From the NCBI RefSeq assembly GCF_000002235.5, contig NW_022145606.1:21602539-21666538 (forward strand): a stretch of DNA of 64,000 bases, written 5' to 3'. This document shows positions 1 through 11,293 of this stretch, one piece after another. The DNA is from Strongylocentrotus purpuratus. Lineage: Eukaryota > Echinodermata > Echinoidea > Camarodonta > Strongylocentrotidae. The stretch's first letter is position 1, and every line of letters starts with the position of its first letter. The notes beneath the pieces are model-generated. The model searched no databases. It was not told the origin of the DNA and saw only the letters and a list, made by a program, of their open reading frames with translations. The position numbers and the translations under genes were made by a program.

Positions 1-1000
1 ATTCATATTTACCATGATCAAGGTCAATATCAGTCCGGTCAATTTCAGGTCAGAAAACGCGCGCGTACGCGTACGTCCGCGCGTCAGTGCGCGCGCAAAT
101 TTCAAAATGCTCCAAATTGCCTCAAATTCATTTTGGATACGTTTCAGGCCATTTTACGCATTTCATAAAAATCACGCAAAACACGCATTTTTGCGCGTTT
201 TCGTTCGTAGCGGCCAAACGAAGCATAATTTTCTAGTACGTCTTTTTGACGAGGGTATTCCTTATCTTTTTCCGAACAATTTGATACCATGTTTAGCTTT
301 TCATGACCATTATTGGCGGAATTAGCGTCCGTTTAAAATACATGTCCGTACGCGCGTGATCTTGTAATACATAGCATATATGGGCAAAAACATGCCTATA
401 CAAAATCCATTATAGCTCTTTAGGAAGTCCACGAAACCCCCAATTTTTTCTCATATTTGGATAGAATATGAGTTGGAAATATGATTTTAGGTCTCATTTG
501 GCCATTATATATATCGTGACATCATCATAATGGCCTTGGAACTCAAAAAACGAATTTGCATATTATGACGTCATCATATGTATAGCAAATTGATTGTATC
601 TCTGTAAATATTGATTGATTTACTTTCAAACTTAGATATGTTGTAGCTGAGACAATTCTTTACAAGATCAGTGCCCATTGTTTTTCATTTTGATGACGTC
701 ATCATGGTGAAAATTTCAATTAAAGGCGACATGTCAGAATTTTCTTCATTTGCGTGTTATCTCTATGGAAGGTGAATGTCGTTCACATCATGAATCTACA
801 TGACACTCATCTTTGAGCACTATCTCGCTTATTCGTGCTCTATTTTATCCCAAAATTTGGTATGTTATAGCTGAGACCATGGGCTACAAAACCGGTGTAC
901 TTTGTTTTTTGATCAGATGTCAGGATTATGTCGGAATTTTCAATTGAAAGTTGAAATTGCACATTTTCTAGAACTTTGAAGGATTTTCTTTATTATTATT
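1..1000 (+). repeat. Helitron-like unit, partial (5' cut by window edge)
   Basis: Positions 1-897 reappear at 1278-2174 with no difference I can see by eye. The unit holds the family landmarks: alternating CG-rich tract (about 56-110), several TGACGTCA palindromes, and the phrase ATGTTGTAGCTGAGA. It lacks the 3' hairpin plus CTAG end found in the main array and runs directly into the next unit through a TTTTCTTTATTATTATT stretch. A 103-residue open frame inside it is not protein-like. Confidence 0.75.
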
Positions 1001-2240
1001 AGGTGGTCTGTCTTCGACAGACTACCTATTGTTTTCGTCAGAATTTTCTTTCTTTATTTCTTTATTTTTATTTCTTCCACTTTTTTGTTCACAGGATAAC
1101 TCAAGATCCGTCCAGTCAATTTCTTTCAATTTTGGCACAGTCATAGGTCATTGCCATAAGACGTGACAGTAACCTTTTCAAGGTCATCAAGTCTTCATGA
1201 CGTCATCCAGGCGCCATTTTGTGTTTTTTTTGGAAAATCTCAAATGATCATAACTTCATAACTGAAAGCCATTTCTCATTCATATTTACCATGATCAAGG
1301 TCAATATCAGTCCGGTCAATTTCAGGTCAGAAAACGCGCGCGTACGCGTACGTCCGCGCGTCAGTGCGCGCGCAAATTTCAAAATGCTCCAAATTGCCTC
1401 AAATTCATTTTGGATACGTTTCAGGCCATTTTACGCATTTCATAAAAATCACGCAAAACACGCATTTTTGCGCGTTTTCGTTCGTAGCGGCCAAACGAAG
1501 CATAATTTTCTAGTACGTCTTTTTGACGAGGGTATTCCTTATCTTTTTCCGAACAATTTGATACCATGTTTAGCTTTTCATGACCATTATTGGCGGAATT
1601 AGCGTCCGTTTAAAATACATGTCCGTACGCGCGTGATCTTGTAATACATAGCATATATGGGCAAAAACATGCCTATACAAAATCCATTATAGCTCTTTAG
1701 GAAGTCCACGAAACCCCCAATTTTTTCTCATATTTGGATAGAATATGAGTTGGAAATATGATTTTAGGTCTCATTTGGCCATTATATATATCGTGACATC
1801 ATCATAATGGCCTTGGAACTCAAAAAACGAATTTGCATATTATGACGTCATCATATGTATAGCAAATTGATTGTATCTCTGTAAATATTGATTGATTTAC
1901 TTTCAAACTTAGATATGTTGTAGCTGAGACAATTCTTTACAAGATCAGTGCCCATTGTTTTTCATTTTGATGACGTCATCATGGTGAAAATTTCAATTAA
2001 AGGCGACATGTCAGAATTTTCTTCATTTGCGTGTTATCTCTATGGAAGGTGAATGTCGTTCACATCATGAATCTACATGACACTCATCTTTGAGCACTAT
2101 CTCGCTTATTCGTGCTCTATTTTATCCCAAAATTTGGTATGTTATAGCTGAGACCATGGGCTACAAAACCGGTGCTTTTAGTTTTTTGATCAGATGATGG
2201 GATCATGACCAAATCTTCAATTGAGTGAAACCCATTTACT
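1001..2240 (+). repeat. Helitron-like unit with 5' terminal hairpin, 3' end missing
   Basis: It opens with the inverted repeat AGGTGGTCTGTC...GACAGACTACCT (1001-1027, one G.T wobble), the 5' signature of the family, followed by the shared TTTTCGTCAGAATTTTCTTT stretch. The body matches the preceding unit. After about 2175 the sequence diverges into unique DNA and no CTAG hairpin end is seen, so the unit is 3'-truncated. It belongs to a subfamily distinct from most of the main array. Confidence 0.75.
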
Positions 2241-3137
2241 GTCTAAACTTTACTGTCAGACTCTCACTGAGTGATTTTTTTTCTCTGGTAATTAAGTACA
2301 TAAAATGAGCTTGCTAGGGAACATGAGCTTTGGTCTACATCAATAACTCACTTCTTGTAATAACCCAAAATAAACCGATTTAATCTCTGCGCAGCACAAT
2401 ATCGGTAGAACATGACGGGTAGAGCATTTCATGGAATAAGATAAAATTGTGAAAATGCACTCTTCATTATGTCAATTAGGGTCAAAGATGCAACTGCTCA
2501 TTGTACGAGGTCAATAGTCATATTGTCTGAATCTATCTTCCATAATGGTCAATATGCTACACAGTTTAAACTTTGTAGTTTGTATTATTGTATTTATTAA
2601 CATTTATTTCCTACTCAACATTACAATATAAAACACAATGTATATATAAATTGTATATGTGACAATGATTTAAACAGAGTATACAGTAAATAATTCAGAT
2701 ACGGAAGGAGGCGAAAACCCGAAAAGCATAGCTTGTATAACAGAACTTTGATATGAAATGTTTTTTTTTTTTTAAAGGAAAGGAAAACAAATTAGAAGAG
2801 AATTAAGTATAGGAAGGCATGTTCACTTAAAGAGAGAAAGTTAACTCAATTGGGGTGTGCATGTGTCTGCGATTACATCATAACAATAACAAAGTACTAC
2901 AATTCTAAAATAGATAGCGGGTACATAGCATTACAAATGAGCAAACTCAACCAACAAACAGCAGCTTCATCCGACAGCACTGTCCTGGGGAATATATACA
3001 GATGGTACCTAGCAACAGCTGATGAATTTACGTAAGTGATGAAAATAAATAAATCATTGGTCATACAACTTGTTATTGATTTCGAAAAGAAGTCATTTTC
3101 ACACATAAATACAAGAGAGGGTATTAATATCGAGCAA
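2241..3137. other. AT-rich unique sequence, no gene seen
   Basis: No convincing exon, RNA gene or terminal repeat was found. The right part lies downstream, on the minus strand, of the reverse-transcriptase tail at 3138-3573 and may be its 3' untranslated region. Short open frames around 2850-3106 overlap on both strands and show no recognisable motif. Confidence 0.4.
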
Positions 3138-3573
3138 TTAAATACATTCTTGCCTTACGGGGAAAGGTCTGCGAGGAGAGCTACTTCTGTAGGATAGATG
3201 GTTAGGTGTTCCACAATTTTTGCCCAGAGTATCGAATATCAAATTGAAATCTTCGGGCTCTATGTTTAGGGACATGAGTGTTGGCAGCGCTTCTCGTATT
3301 ATACGTATGAGTTTCCGAGTTGCATTGAAAATTGATAAGATCACTAAATTGTGATGGGAAGATGTTGTTCATGCTTTTATACATGAAAATATCCTGTTGA
3401 TCCAAGTTGATATCACTGAATCTCAAGAAAATAATTTGTTTAAAGACGGGACCAATATGGGAGCGATAGTGTATTCCGGATATTATACGAATAATCTTCT
3501 TCTGCAATAATGTAAGGTCTTGAATTATGTACTTGAAGGAATTCGCCCAAACAAGATTACAGTATAAGAGCAC
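3138..3573 (-). mobile_element. Non-LTR retrotransposon fragment, C-terminal tail of reverse transcriptase
   Basis: The minus-strand translation (123 residues from 3573) reads as the region after the RT palm and thumb of CR1/L2/RTE-like elements. It has a start like LLYCNLVWAN, then LLQKKIIRIISG, then DINLDQQDIFMY, then YNTRSA near the end and a closing LWNT. The RT catalytic core, endonuclease and 5' part are absent, so this is a 5'-truncated dead copy. An overlapping frame continues a little further to 3138. Clade assignment is tentative. It lies directly left of the Helitron-like array. Confidence 0.7.
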
Positions 3574-3633
3574 AATTTAACATAAGTAGAATGTGATTGG
3601 CAATAAATGTTTGAGTCTGGATATAATGCCAAT

Positions 3634-3652
3634 GTAGTAGTAGTAGTAGTAG
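3634..3652. repeat. Short GTA microsatellite
   Basis: Six uninterrupted GTA/TAG triplets lie between the retrotransposon fragment and the array. Confidence 0.8.
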
Positions 3653-3688
3653 AAGACTTTATTGGATAACTTATTTAGCACAGGGCTA

Positions 3689-3992
3689 TCAATATCATCA
3701 TCATCATCATCATCAATGTCACCATCATCATCATCACCATCATGGTCTGAAGATGATAATCATCAACATCATCATGATCATGATCATTATCATCATCATC
3801 ATTAACATTATCGTTTTTTATCATCATATAACATTATCATTATCATCATCATCACCTTTACTATCATAATCATCACCATGTTCATCATGATCATCATTGT
3901 TTACATGTCTATATAACTTCTCCCATTCTCAAATCTATCATAAGACTTAGACAGACCACCTTATTCGTCTTCGTGACGAATTAAATTTCTAG
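3689..3992 (+). mobile_element. Helitron-like unit 1 (5'-truncated)
   Basis: Only the right end is present: the ATC-rich microsatellite, the conserved TTTACATGTCTATATAACTT stretch, ACAGACCACCT, the hairpin TTCGTCTTCGTGACGAA and the end TTAAATTTCTAG. It is the left boundary of the tandem array. Confidence 0.75.
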
Positions 3993-5347
3993 TTATTATT
4001 ATTATTATTTATTTTTATTTCTCCCCGTTTTTTGTTCATCGGTTAACTCAAGATCGGTTGTGTTAATTTCTTTCAATTTTGACACAGTCATAGGTCATTG
4101 TCATGAGACGTGACAGTAACCTTTTCAAGGTCATCAGGTCATCGTGACGTCATCCAGGCGCCATTTTGTGAAATCACGTTATCCATCATATCTTCATGAT
4201 GCATGAGCAAAGGTCATTCATATTCATATCATATATACTTCAGGTCAAGGGTCAACAAGTCATGTCAACAAAGGTCACATAAAGGTCATGACGCGCACGT
4301 ACGCGCGCGTCAAAATTTTAAAATGCTCAAAATCACTTAACTATTAAACGAGAGTACGAATTAGGTCATTTTAAGCATTTCAAAATTCTCCGTCCGTACT
4401 TGTCCCCGCGCGCGGTGCGCGCGCTCACAACGCGCGGAAAAGGTCAAATTTAATTTGTGTACATGATTTAGATTCCTCTTACCGTAAATGACAATTTACA
4501 TTAATTTCAGTCACTCTTGACCTTTCATAAAACCGTGAGCACGCGTCAAAGTTCAAATTCCGCGCGTGCTGCTATGGGCAATATAATGTAAATTTGATCA
4601 AAAACATGCTACTTTATAAATCGAAATAGCTCTTCAGATAGTCCATTGACCCCCAATTTTTATATCATGGTTGGAGAAAGCATGAGTTGGAGATATGATT
4701 TCATACCACCCTGACTCGTACAAAGTGAAATAAAGTCATCATATTGGCATCCAAACTCAAACAAATGTATTTTGTTGATGACGTCATTTTTGTCTTTGTT
4801 TAATTGAGATTATCTCACTTATCGGTGATTGATCTTCTCCCAGATTTCTAAATGTTGTAGCTGAGATATTTCTCTATCAAAATATATCATTTATTTTTCA
4901 TTTAGATGACGTCATCATAGTTAAATATTCGATTAAAGGTGACTATGCATAATTTGTCATATTTACGTGTTATGTCTACGGGAGGTCACTTTTTTCAAAA
5001 CATGAATCTGCATGACAAGGTGTTTTGACCAGGATCTCGATTGTTATTTAATAGTTTTCTTCCAAATTTTAGTATGTTGTAGCTGAGACTATTTGCTATC
5101 TAAATATTTCCTCAATTTTTTTAATCAGTTGTCAGAATCATGCTTTTGCTCATCATCATTAACTTTATCGTTTTTATCGTCATATAACATTATCATTATC
5201 ATCATCATCACCTTTACTATCATGATCATCACCATGTTCATCATGATCATCATTGTTTACATGTCTATATAACTTGTCCCATTCTCAAATCTATCATAAG
5301 ACTTAGACAGACCACCTTATTCGTCTTCGTGACGAATTAAATTCTAG
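3993..5347 (+). mobile_element. Helitron-like unit 2
   Basis: 1355 bp, starting right after the previous CTAG with a TTATT tract and no 5' hairpin. It contains the AGGTCA cluster, CG-rich tract, TGACGTCA sites, a short ATC tract and the standard 3' hairpin. It ends TTAAATTCTAG, one T shorter than most. Confidence 0.75.
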
Positions 5348-7245
5348 TTTATTATTATTATTATTAGGTGGTCTGTTGAAAACAGATCACCTATTGTTTT
5401 CGTCAGAATTTTCTTTCTTCTTTATTATTATTTATTTATTCTTTATTTTTATTTCTCCCCCTTTTTTGTTCAGAGGATAACTGAAGATCAGTTTAATCAA
5501 TTTCTTTTAATTTTAGCACAGTTATAGGTCATTGTCATGAGACGTGACAGGAACATTTTCAAGGTCATTAGGTTATCGTGACGTCATCCAGACGCCATTT
5601 TGTGAAATCACGTTATCCATCATATCTTCATGATGCATAAGCAAAGGTCATTCATATTTATATCACATATACTTCAGGTCAAGGGTCAACAGGTCATGTC
5701 ATCAAAGGTCACATAAAGGTCATGACGCGCGCGTACGCGTGCGTCAAAATTTTAAAATGCTCAAAATCACCTAACTATTAAACGAGAGTACGAATCAGGC
5801 AATTTTAAGCATTTCAAAATTTTCCGTCCGTACGTGTCCCCGCGCGCGTTGCGCGCGCTCACAACGCGCGGAAAAAGGTCAAATTCAAAATGTTTACATG
5901 ATTTAGATTCCTCTTACCGTAAATGACAATTTACATTAATTTCAGTCACCCTTGACCTTTCATAAGGCCGTGAGCGCGCGTCAAAGTTCAAAATCCGCGC
6001 GTGCTGCTATGGGCAATATAATGCAAATTTGATCAAAAACATGCCATTTTAAAAATCAAAATAGCTCTTCAGATAGTCCAATGACCCCAACTTTTATATC
6101 ATGGTTAGAAAAAACATGAGTTGGAGATATGATTTCATGTCTCATTTGACCCTCAATTAATTCATGACGTCATCCTAATGGCCTCCCAACTCAAAATTTC
6201 AATTTGCATATTATGACGTCAGCAGATTTCTGGAAAATTGATTGTATCTCTGTAAATATTGATCGATTTTCTTTTAAATTTCGATATGATCTAGCTGAGA
6301 CAATTCTCTACAAATGCAGTTGCCCCACGTTTTCATTTTGACAAAGGTATCATGGCGTATTTTTGTGATTAAAGGTGGCATGTCAATTTTTCACGTTTTG
6401 CGTGTATTCTCTATAGGACATGACTTTTTCTCAAAACTGGATTCTACATCCTGTCTTTTGCGAGCAATATCTCCGTCGTTTTAGCTTTGTTTTCGCTGAG
6501 CTTCGAGTATGTTGTAGCTGAGACAATAAGCTATCACAAATGTGCCCTTTATTTTTCGATCAGATGCCGGGATCATGCTCATATCTCACTTGCAAAGTGG
6601 GATTTGATCATTCCATTTTCCGTTTACGTGTAATCTCTATGGGAAATGTTTTGGTATATCGGTAACGCACTTGACTTCCGACCTCGAGGTCCCTGGTTCG
6701 AGTCCGGGGGTCTCCAACAAAATTTTTTTTTCACTTTTTTTTCTTTTTGACCTTTTACTGTACCATCTCCTTTAAATATTAAAACACGTACAATCGCAAA
6801 TAATGTAATAGACAACCATATTTACTTTATTATTACCCTATTATCACTTGATCCATTACTTTTTGCATGTAATCCTTATGGGAGATGACTTTTTCTCAAA
6901 TCTGGATTCTACATTCTTGTCTTTTGATAGCAATATCGCCATTATTTCGGCTTGATTTTTGTTGATTTTTGAGTATGTTGTAGCTGAGACTATACGCTAT
7001 CTCAACGTTCCCTCATTTTTTTAATCAGATGTCATCATGGTCTGTTGATGATCATCAACATCACCATCATCATCATCATCGTCATCACCATTACTATCAA
7101 GATCATCATCATGATCATCATTCTTTACATGTCTATATAACTTCTCCCTTTTTCAATATAGTAAATATTGAATTAAAGATGAGCATGAACATAGGAATTA
7201 AAGACAGACCACCTAATTCGTCCCCATGACGAATTAAATTTCTAG
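5348..7245 (+). mobile_element. Helitron-like unit 3, long form with tRNA-like module
   Basis: 1898 bp. The 5' inverted repeat at 5366-5392 pairs AGGTGGTCTGTT with AACAGATCACCT. The 3' half differs from the short units: it carries TGACGTCAGCAG, a tRNA-like module and an extra copy of the ATGTTGTAGCTGAGAC segment. The terminal hairpin has loop CCCAT and an 8-bp stem (AATTCGTC/GACGAATT). Confidence 0.75.
6641..6719 (+). other. tRNA-like module with pol III box A and box B
   Basis: A box A-like TGGTATATCGG (6652-6662) and a perfect box B GGTTCGAGTCC (6695-6705) lie 32 bp apart. The T arm folds well: CCTGG, loop TTCGAGT, CCGGG. The sequence then runs into GGTCTCCA plus ACA, like a tRNA acceptor end, and a long T run follows. 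The anticodon-like loop CTTCCGA would read TCC (Gly), but the anticodon arm is spoiled by the palindrome GACCTCGAGGTC and the acceptor stem pairs poorly. It is tRNA-derived, SINE-head-like, not a working tRNA. Confidence 0.65.
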
Positions 7246-8587
7246 TTTATTTTTATTTCTCCCCGTTTTTTGTTCATCGGTTAACTCAAGATCGGTTGTG
7301 TTAATTTCTTTCAATTTTGACACAGTCATAGGTCATTGTCATGAAACGTGACAGTAACCTTTTCAAGGTCATCAGGTCATCGTGACGTCATCCAGGCGCC
7401 ATTTTGTGAAATCACGTTATCCATCATATCTTCATGATGCATAAGCAAAGGTCATTCATACTCATATCACATATACTTCAGGTCAAGGGTTAACAAGTCT
7501 TGTCATCAAAGGTCACATAAAGGTCATGACGCGCACGTACGCGCGCGTCAAAATTTTAAAATGCTCAAAATCACTTAACTATTAAACGAGAGTACGAATC
7601 AGGTCATTTTAAGCATTTCGAAATTTTCCGTCCGTACGTGTCACCGCGCGCGTTGCGCGCGCTCATAACGCGCGGAAAGAGTCAAATTCAATTTGTTTAC
7701 ATGATTTAGATTCCTCTTACCGTAAATGACAATTTACATTAATTTCAGTCACTCTTGACCTTTCATAAGGCCGTGAGCGCGCGTCAAAGTTCAAATTCCG
7801 CGCGTGCTGCTATGGGCAATATAATGTAAATTTGATCAAAAACATGCTACTTTATAAATCGAAATAGCTCTTCAGATAGTCCATCGACCCCCAATTTTTA
7901 TATCATGGTTGGAAAAAGCATGAGTTGGAGATATGATTTCATACCACCCTGACTCGTACAAAGTGTAACAAAGTCAACATATTGACATCTAAACTCAACA
8001 AAATGTATTTTGTTGATGACGTCATTTTTGTCTTTGTTTAATTGAGATTATCTCACTTATCGGTCATCGATCTTCTCCCAGATTTTGATATGTTGTAGCT
8101 GAGATAATTTTCTATCAGAAATATGATATTTTTTTTTCATTTTGATGACATCATCTTAGTGAAATATTTGATTAAAGGCGACAATGCATAATTTGTCATA
8201 TTTGCGTGTTATGTCTATGGGAGGTCACTTTTTTCAAAAACATGAATCTGCATGACAAGGTGTTTTGACCAGTATCTCGATTGTTATTCAACAGTTTTCT
8301 CCCAAATTTTAGTATGTTGTAGCTGAGACTATTTGCTATTTAAATATTTCCTCATTTTTTTCAATCAAATGTCAGGATCATGCTTATGGTCATCATCATC
8401 ATTAACATTATCGTTTTTATCATCATATAACATTATCATTATCATCATCACCTTTACTATCATGATTATCATCATGTTCATCATGATCATCATTGTTTAC
8501 ATGTCTATATAACTTCTCCCATTCTCAAATCTGTCATAAGACATAGACAGACCACCTTATTCGTCTTCATGACGAATTAAATTCTAG
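7246..8587 (+). mobile_element. Helitron-like unit 4
   Basis: 1342 bp, without the 5' hairpin. The 3' hairpin has loop TTCAT. It ends TTAAATTCTAG. Confidence 0.75.
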
Positions 8588-9940
8588 TTATTATTTATTT
8601 TTATTTCTCCCCGTTTTTTGTTCATCGGTTAACTCAAGATCGGTTGTGTTAATTTCTTTCAATTTTGACACAGTCATAGGTCATTGTCATGAGACGTGAC
8701 AGTAACCTTTTCAAGGTCATCAGGTCATCGTGACGTCATCCAGGCGCCATTTTGTGAAATTACGTTATCCATCATATCTTCATGATGCATAAGCAAAGGT
8801 CATTCATATTCATATCACATATACTTCAGGTCAAGGGTCAACAAGTCATGTCATCAAAGGTCACATAAAGGTCATGACGCGCGCGTATGTGCGCGTCAAA
8901 ATTTAAAATTGCTCAAAATAACTAAACTATTAAACGAGAGTACGAATCAGGTCATTTTAAGCATTTCAAAATTTTCCGTCCGTAAGTGTCCCCGCGCGCG
9001 GTGTGCGCGCTCACAACGCGCGGAAAAGGTGAAATTCAAAATGTTTACATGATTTGGATTCCTCTTAACGTAATTGACAATTTACATTAATTTCAGTCAC
9101 TCTTCATATTTCATAAGGCCGTGAGCGTGCGTCAAAGTTCAAAATCCGCGCGTACTGCTATGGGCAATATAATGTAAATTTGATCGAAAACATGCCATTT
9201 TAAAAATCGAAATAGCTCTTCAGATAGTCCATTGACCCCCAATTTTTATATCATGGTTGGAGAAAGCATGAGTTGGAGATATGATTTCATACCTCCCTGA
9301 CTCGTACAAAGTGAAATAAAGTCATCATATTGGCATCTAAACTCAAACAAATGTATTTTGTTGATGACGTCATTTTTGTCTTTGTTTATTTGAGATTATC
9401 TTACTTATTAGTAATCAATTTTCTCCCAGATTTTGATATGTTGTAGCTGAGATAATTTTCTATCAGAAATAGCCATTTATTTTTCATTTCGATGACGTCA
9501 TCATAGTTTAATATTCGATTAAAGGCGACAATGCATAATTTGTCATATTTGCGTGTTATGTCTATGGGAGGTCACTTTTTTCAAAACATGAATCTGCATG
9601 ACAATGTGTTTTGACCAGTATCTCGGTTGTTATTCAACAGTTTTCTCCCAAATTTTAGTATGTTGTAGCTGAGACTATTTGTTATTTAAATATTTCCTCA
9701 TTTTTTTCAATCAGATGTCAGGATCATGCTCATGGTCATCATCATCATCATTAACATTATCGTTTTTATCATCATATAACATTATCATTATCATCATCAT
9801 CACCTTTACTATCATGATCATCATCATGGTCATCATGATCATCATTGTTTACATGTCTATATAACTTCTCCCATTCTCAATTCTATCATAAGACTTAGAC
9901 AGACCACCTTATTCGTCTTCGTGACGAATTAAATTTCTAG
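8588..9940 (+). mobile_element. Helitron-like unit 5 (1353 bp)
   Basis: Reference short unit. In order: AGGTCAAGGGTCA (DR1-like, 8828-8840); AGGTCACATAAAGGTCA (DR5-like, 8858-8874); CG-rich inverted tract (about 8992-9025); TGACGTCA at 8731, 9365 and 9493; two copies of ATGTTGTAGCTGAGA about 222 bp apart; ATC microsatellite; ACAGACCACCT; hairpin; CTAG. No coding capacity: the small Ser/Ile-rich frame at 9679 is microsatellite translation. Confidence 0.78.
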
Positions 9941-11293
9941 TTATTATTTATTTTTATTTCTCCCCGTTTTTTGTTCATCGGTTAACTCAAGATCGGTTGT
10001 GTTAATTTCTTTCAATTTTGACACAGTCATAGGTCATTGTCATGAGACGTGACAGTAACCTTTTCAAGGTCATCAGGTCATCGTGACGTCATCCAGGCGC
10101 CATTTTGTGAAATCACGTTATCCATCATATCTTCATGATGTATAAGCAAAGGTCATTCATATTCATATCACATATACTTCAAGTCAAGGGTCAACAAGTC
10201 ATGTCATCAAAGGTCACATAAAGGTCATGACGCGCACGTACGCGCTTGTCAAAATTTTAAAATGCTCAAAATCACTTAACTATTAAACGAGAGTACGAAT
10301 CAGGTCATTTTAAGCATTTCGAAATTTTTCGTCCGTACATGTCCCCGCGCGCGTTGCGCGCGCTCATGACGCGCGGAAAAAGTCAAATTCAAAATGTTTA
10401 CATGATTTGGATTCCTCTTAACGTAATTGACAAGTTACATTGATTTCAGTCACTCTTCATATTTCATAAGGCCGTGAGCGTGCGTCAAAGTTCAAAATCC
10501 GCGCGTGCTGCTATAGGCAATATAATGCAAATTTGATCAAAAACATGCCATTTTAAAAATCGAAATAGCTCTTCAGATAGTCCATTGACCCCCAATTTTT
10601 ATATCATGGTTGGAGAAAGCATGAGTTGGAGATATGATTTCATACCTCCCTGACTCGTACAAAGTGAAATAAAGTCATCATATTGGCATCTAAACTCAAA
10701 CAAATGTATTTTGTTGATGACGTCATTTTTGTCTTTGTTTATTTGAGATTATCTCACTTATTAGTAATCAATTTTCTCCCAGATTTTGATATGTTGTAGC
10801 TGAGATAATTTTCTATCAGAAATAGCCATTCATTTTTCATTTCGATGACGTCATCATAGTTTAATATTCGATTAAAGGCGACAATGCATAATTTGTCATA
10901 TTTGCGTGTTATGTCTATGGGAGGTCACTTTTTTCAAAACATGAATCTGCATGACAATGTGTTTTGACCAGTATCTCGGTTGTTATTCAACAGTTTTCTC
11001 CCAAATTTTAGTATGTTGTAGCTGAGACTATTTGTTATTTAAATATTTCCTCATTTTTTTCAATCAGATGTCAGGATCATGCTCATGGTCATCATCATCA
11101 TCATTAACATTATCGTTTTTATCATCATATAACATTATCATTATCATCATCATCACCTTTACTATCATGATCATCATCATGGTCATCATGATCATCATTG
11201 TTTACATGTCTATATAACTTCTCCCATTCTCAATTCTATCATAAGACTTAGACAGACCACCTTATTCGTCTTCGTGACGATTTAAATTTCTAG
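9941..11293 (+). mobile_element. Helitron-like unit 6 (1353 bp)
   Basis: Same length as units 5 and 7 and near-identical to unit 5 along most of its length. The 3' hairpin carries GACGATT opposite ATTCGTC, leaving one T.T mismatch in the stem (unit 10 shows the paired change). Confidence 0.78.

Noticed and set aside
1219..1602. 127-residue open frame in the left repeat units
   Set aside because: Lies over the CG-rich tract of the repeat, is a copy of the frame at 14-325, and has no domain character.
6641..6719. Functional tRNA-Gly(TCC) gene
   Set aside because: Box A, box B and T arm are good, but anticodon and acceptor stems do not pair and all six copies lie inside repeats.
6624..6815. 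Minus-strand frames with SNQGPRGRKSSALP-like sequence (also at 25600, 34943 and 38371)
   Set aside because: Antisense translation of the tRNA-like module, a well-known false protein pattern.
9679..9864. 61-residue frame repeated in units 5, 6 and 7
   Set aside because: Same microsatellite in another frame. Its repetition only reflects unit duplication, and it is not kept in other units.
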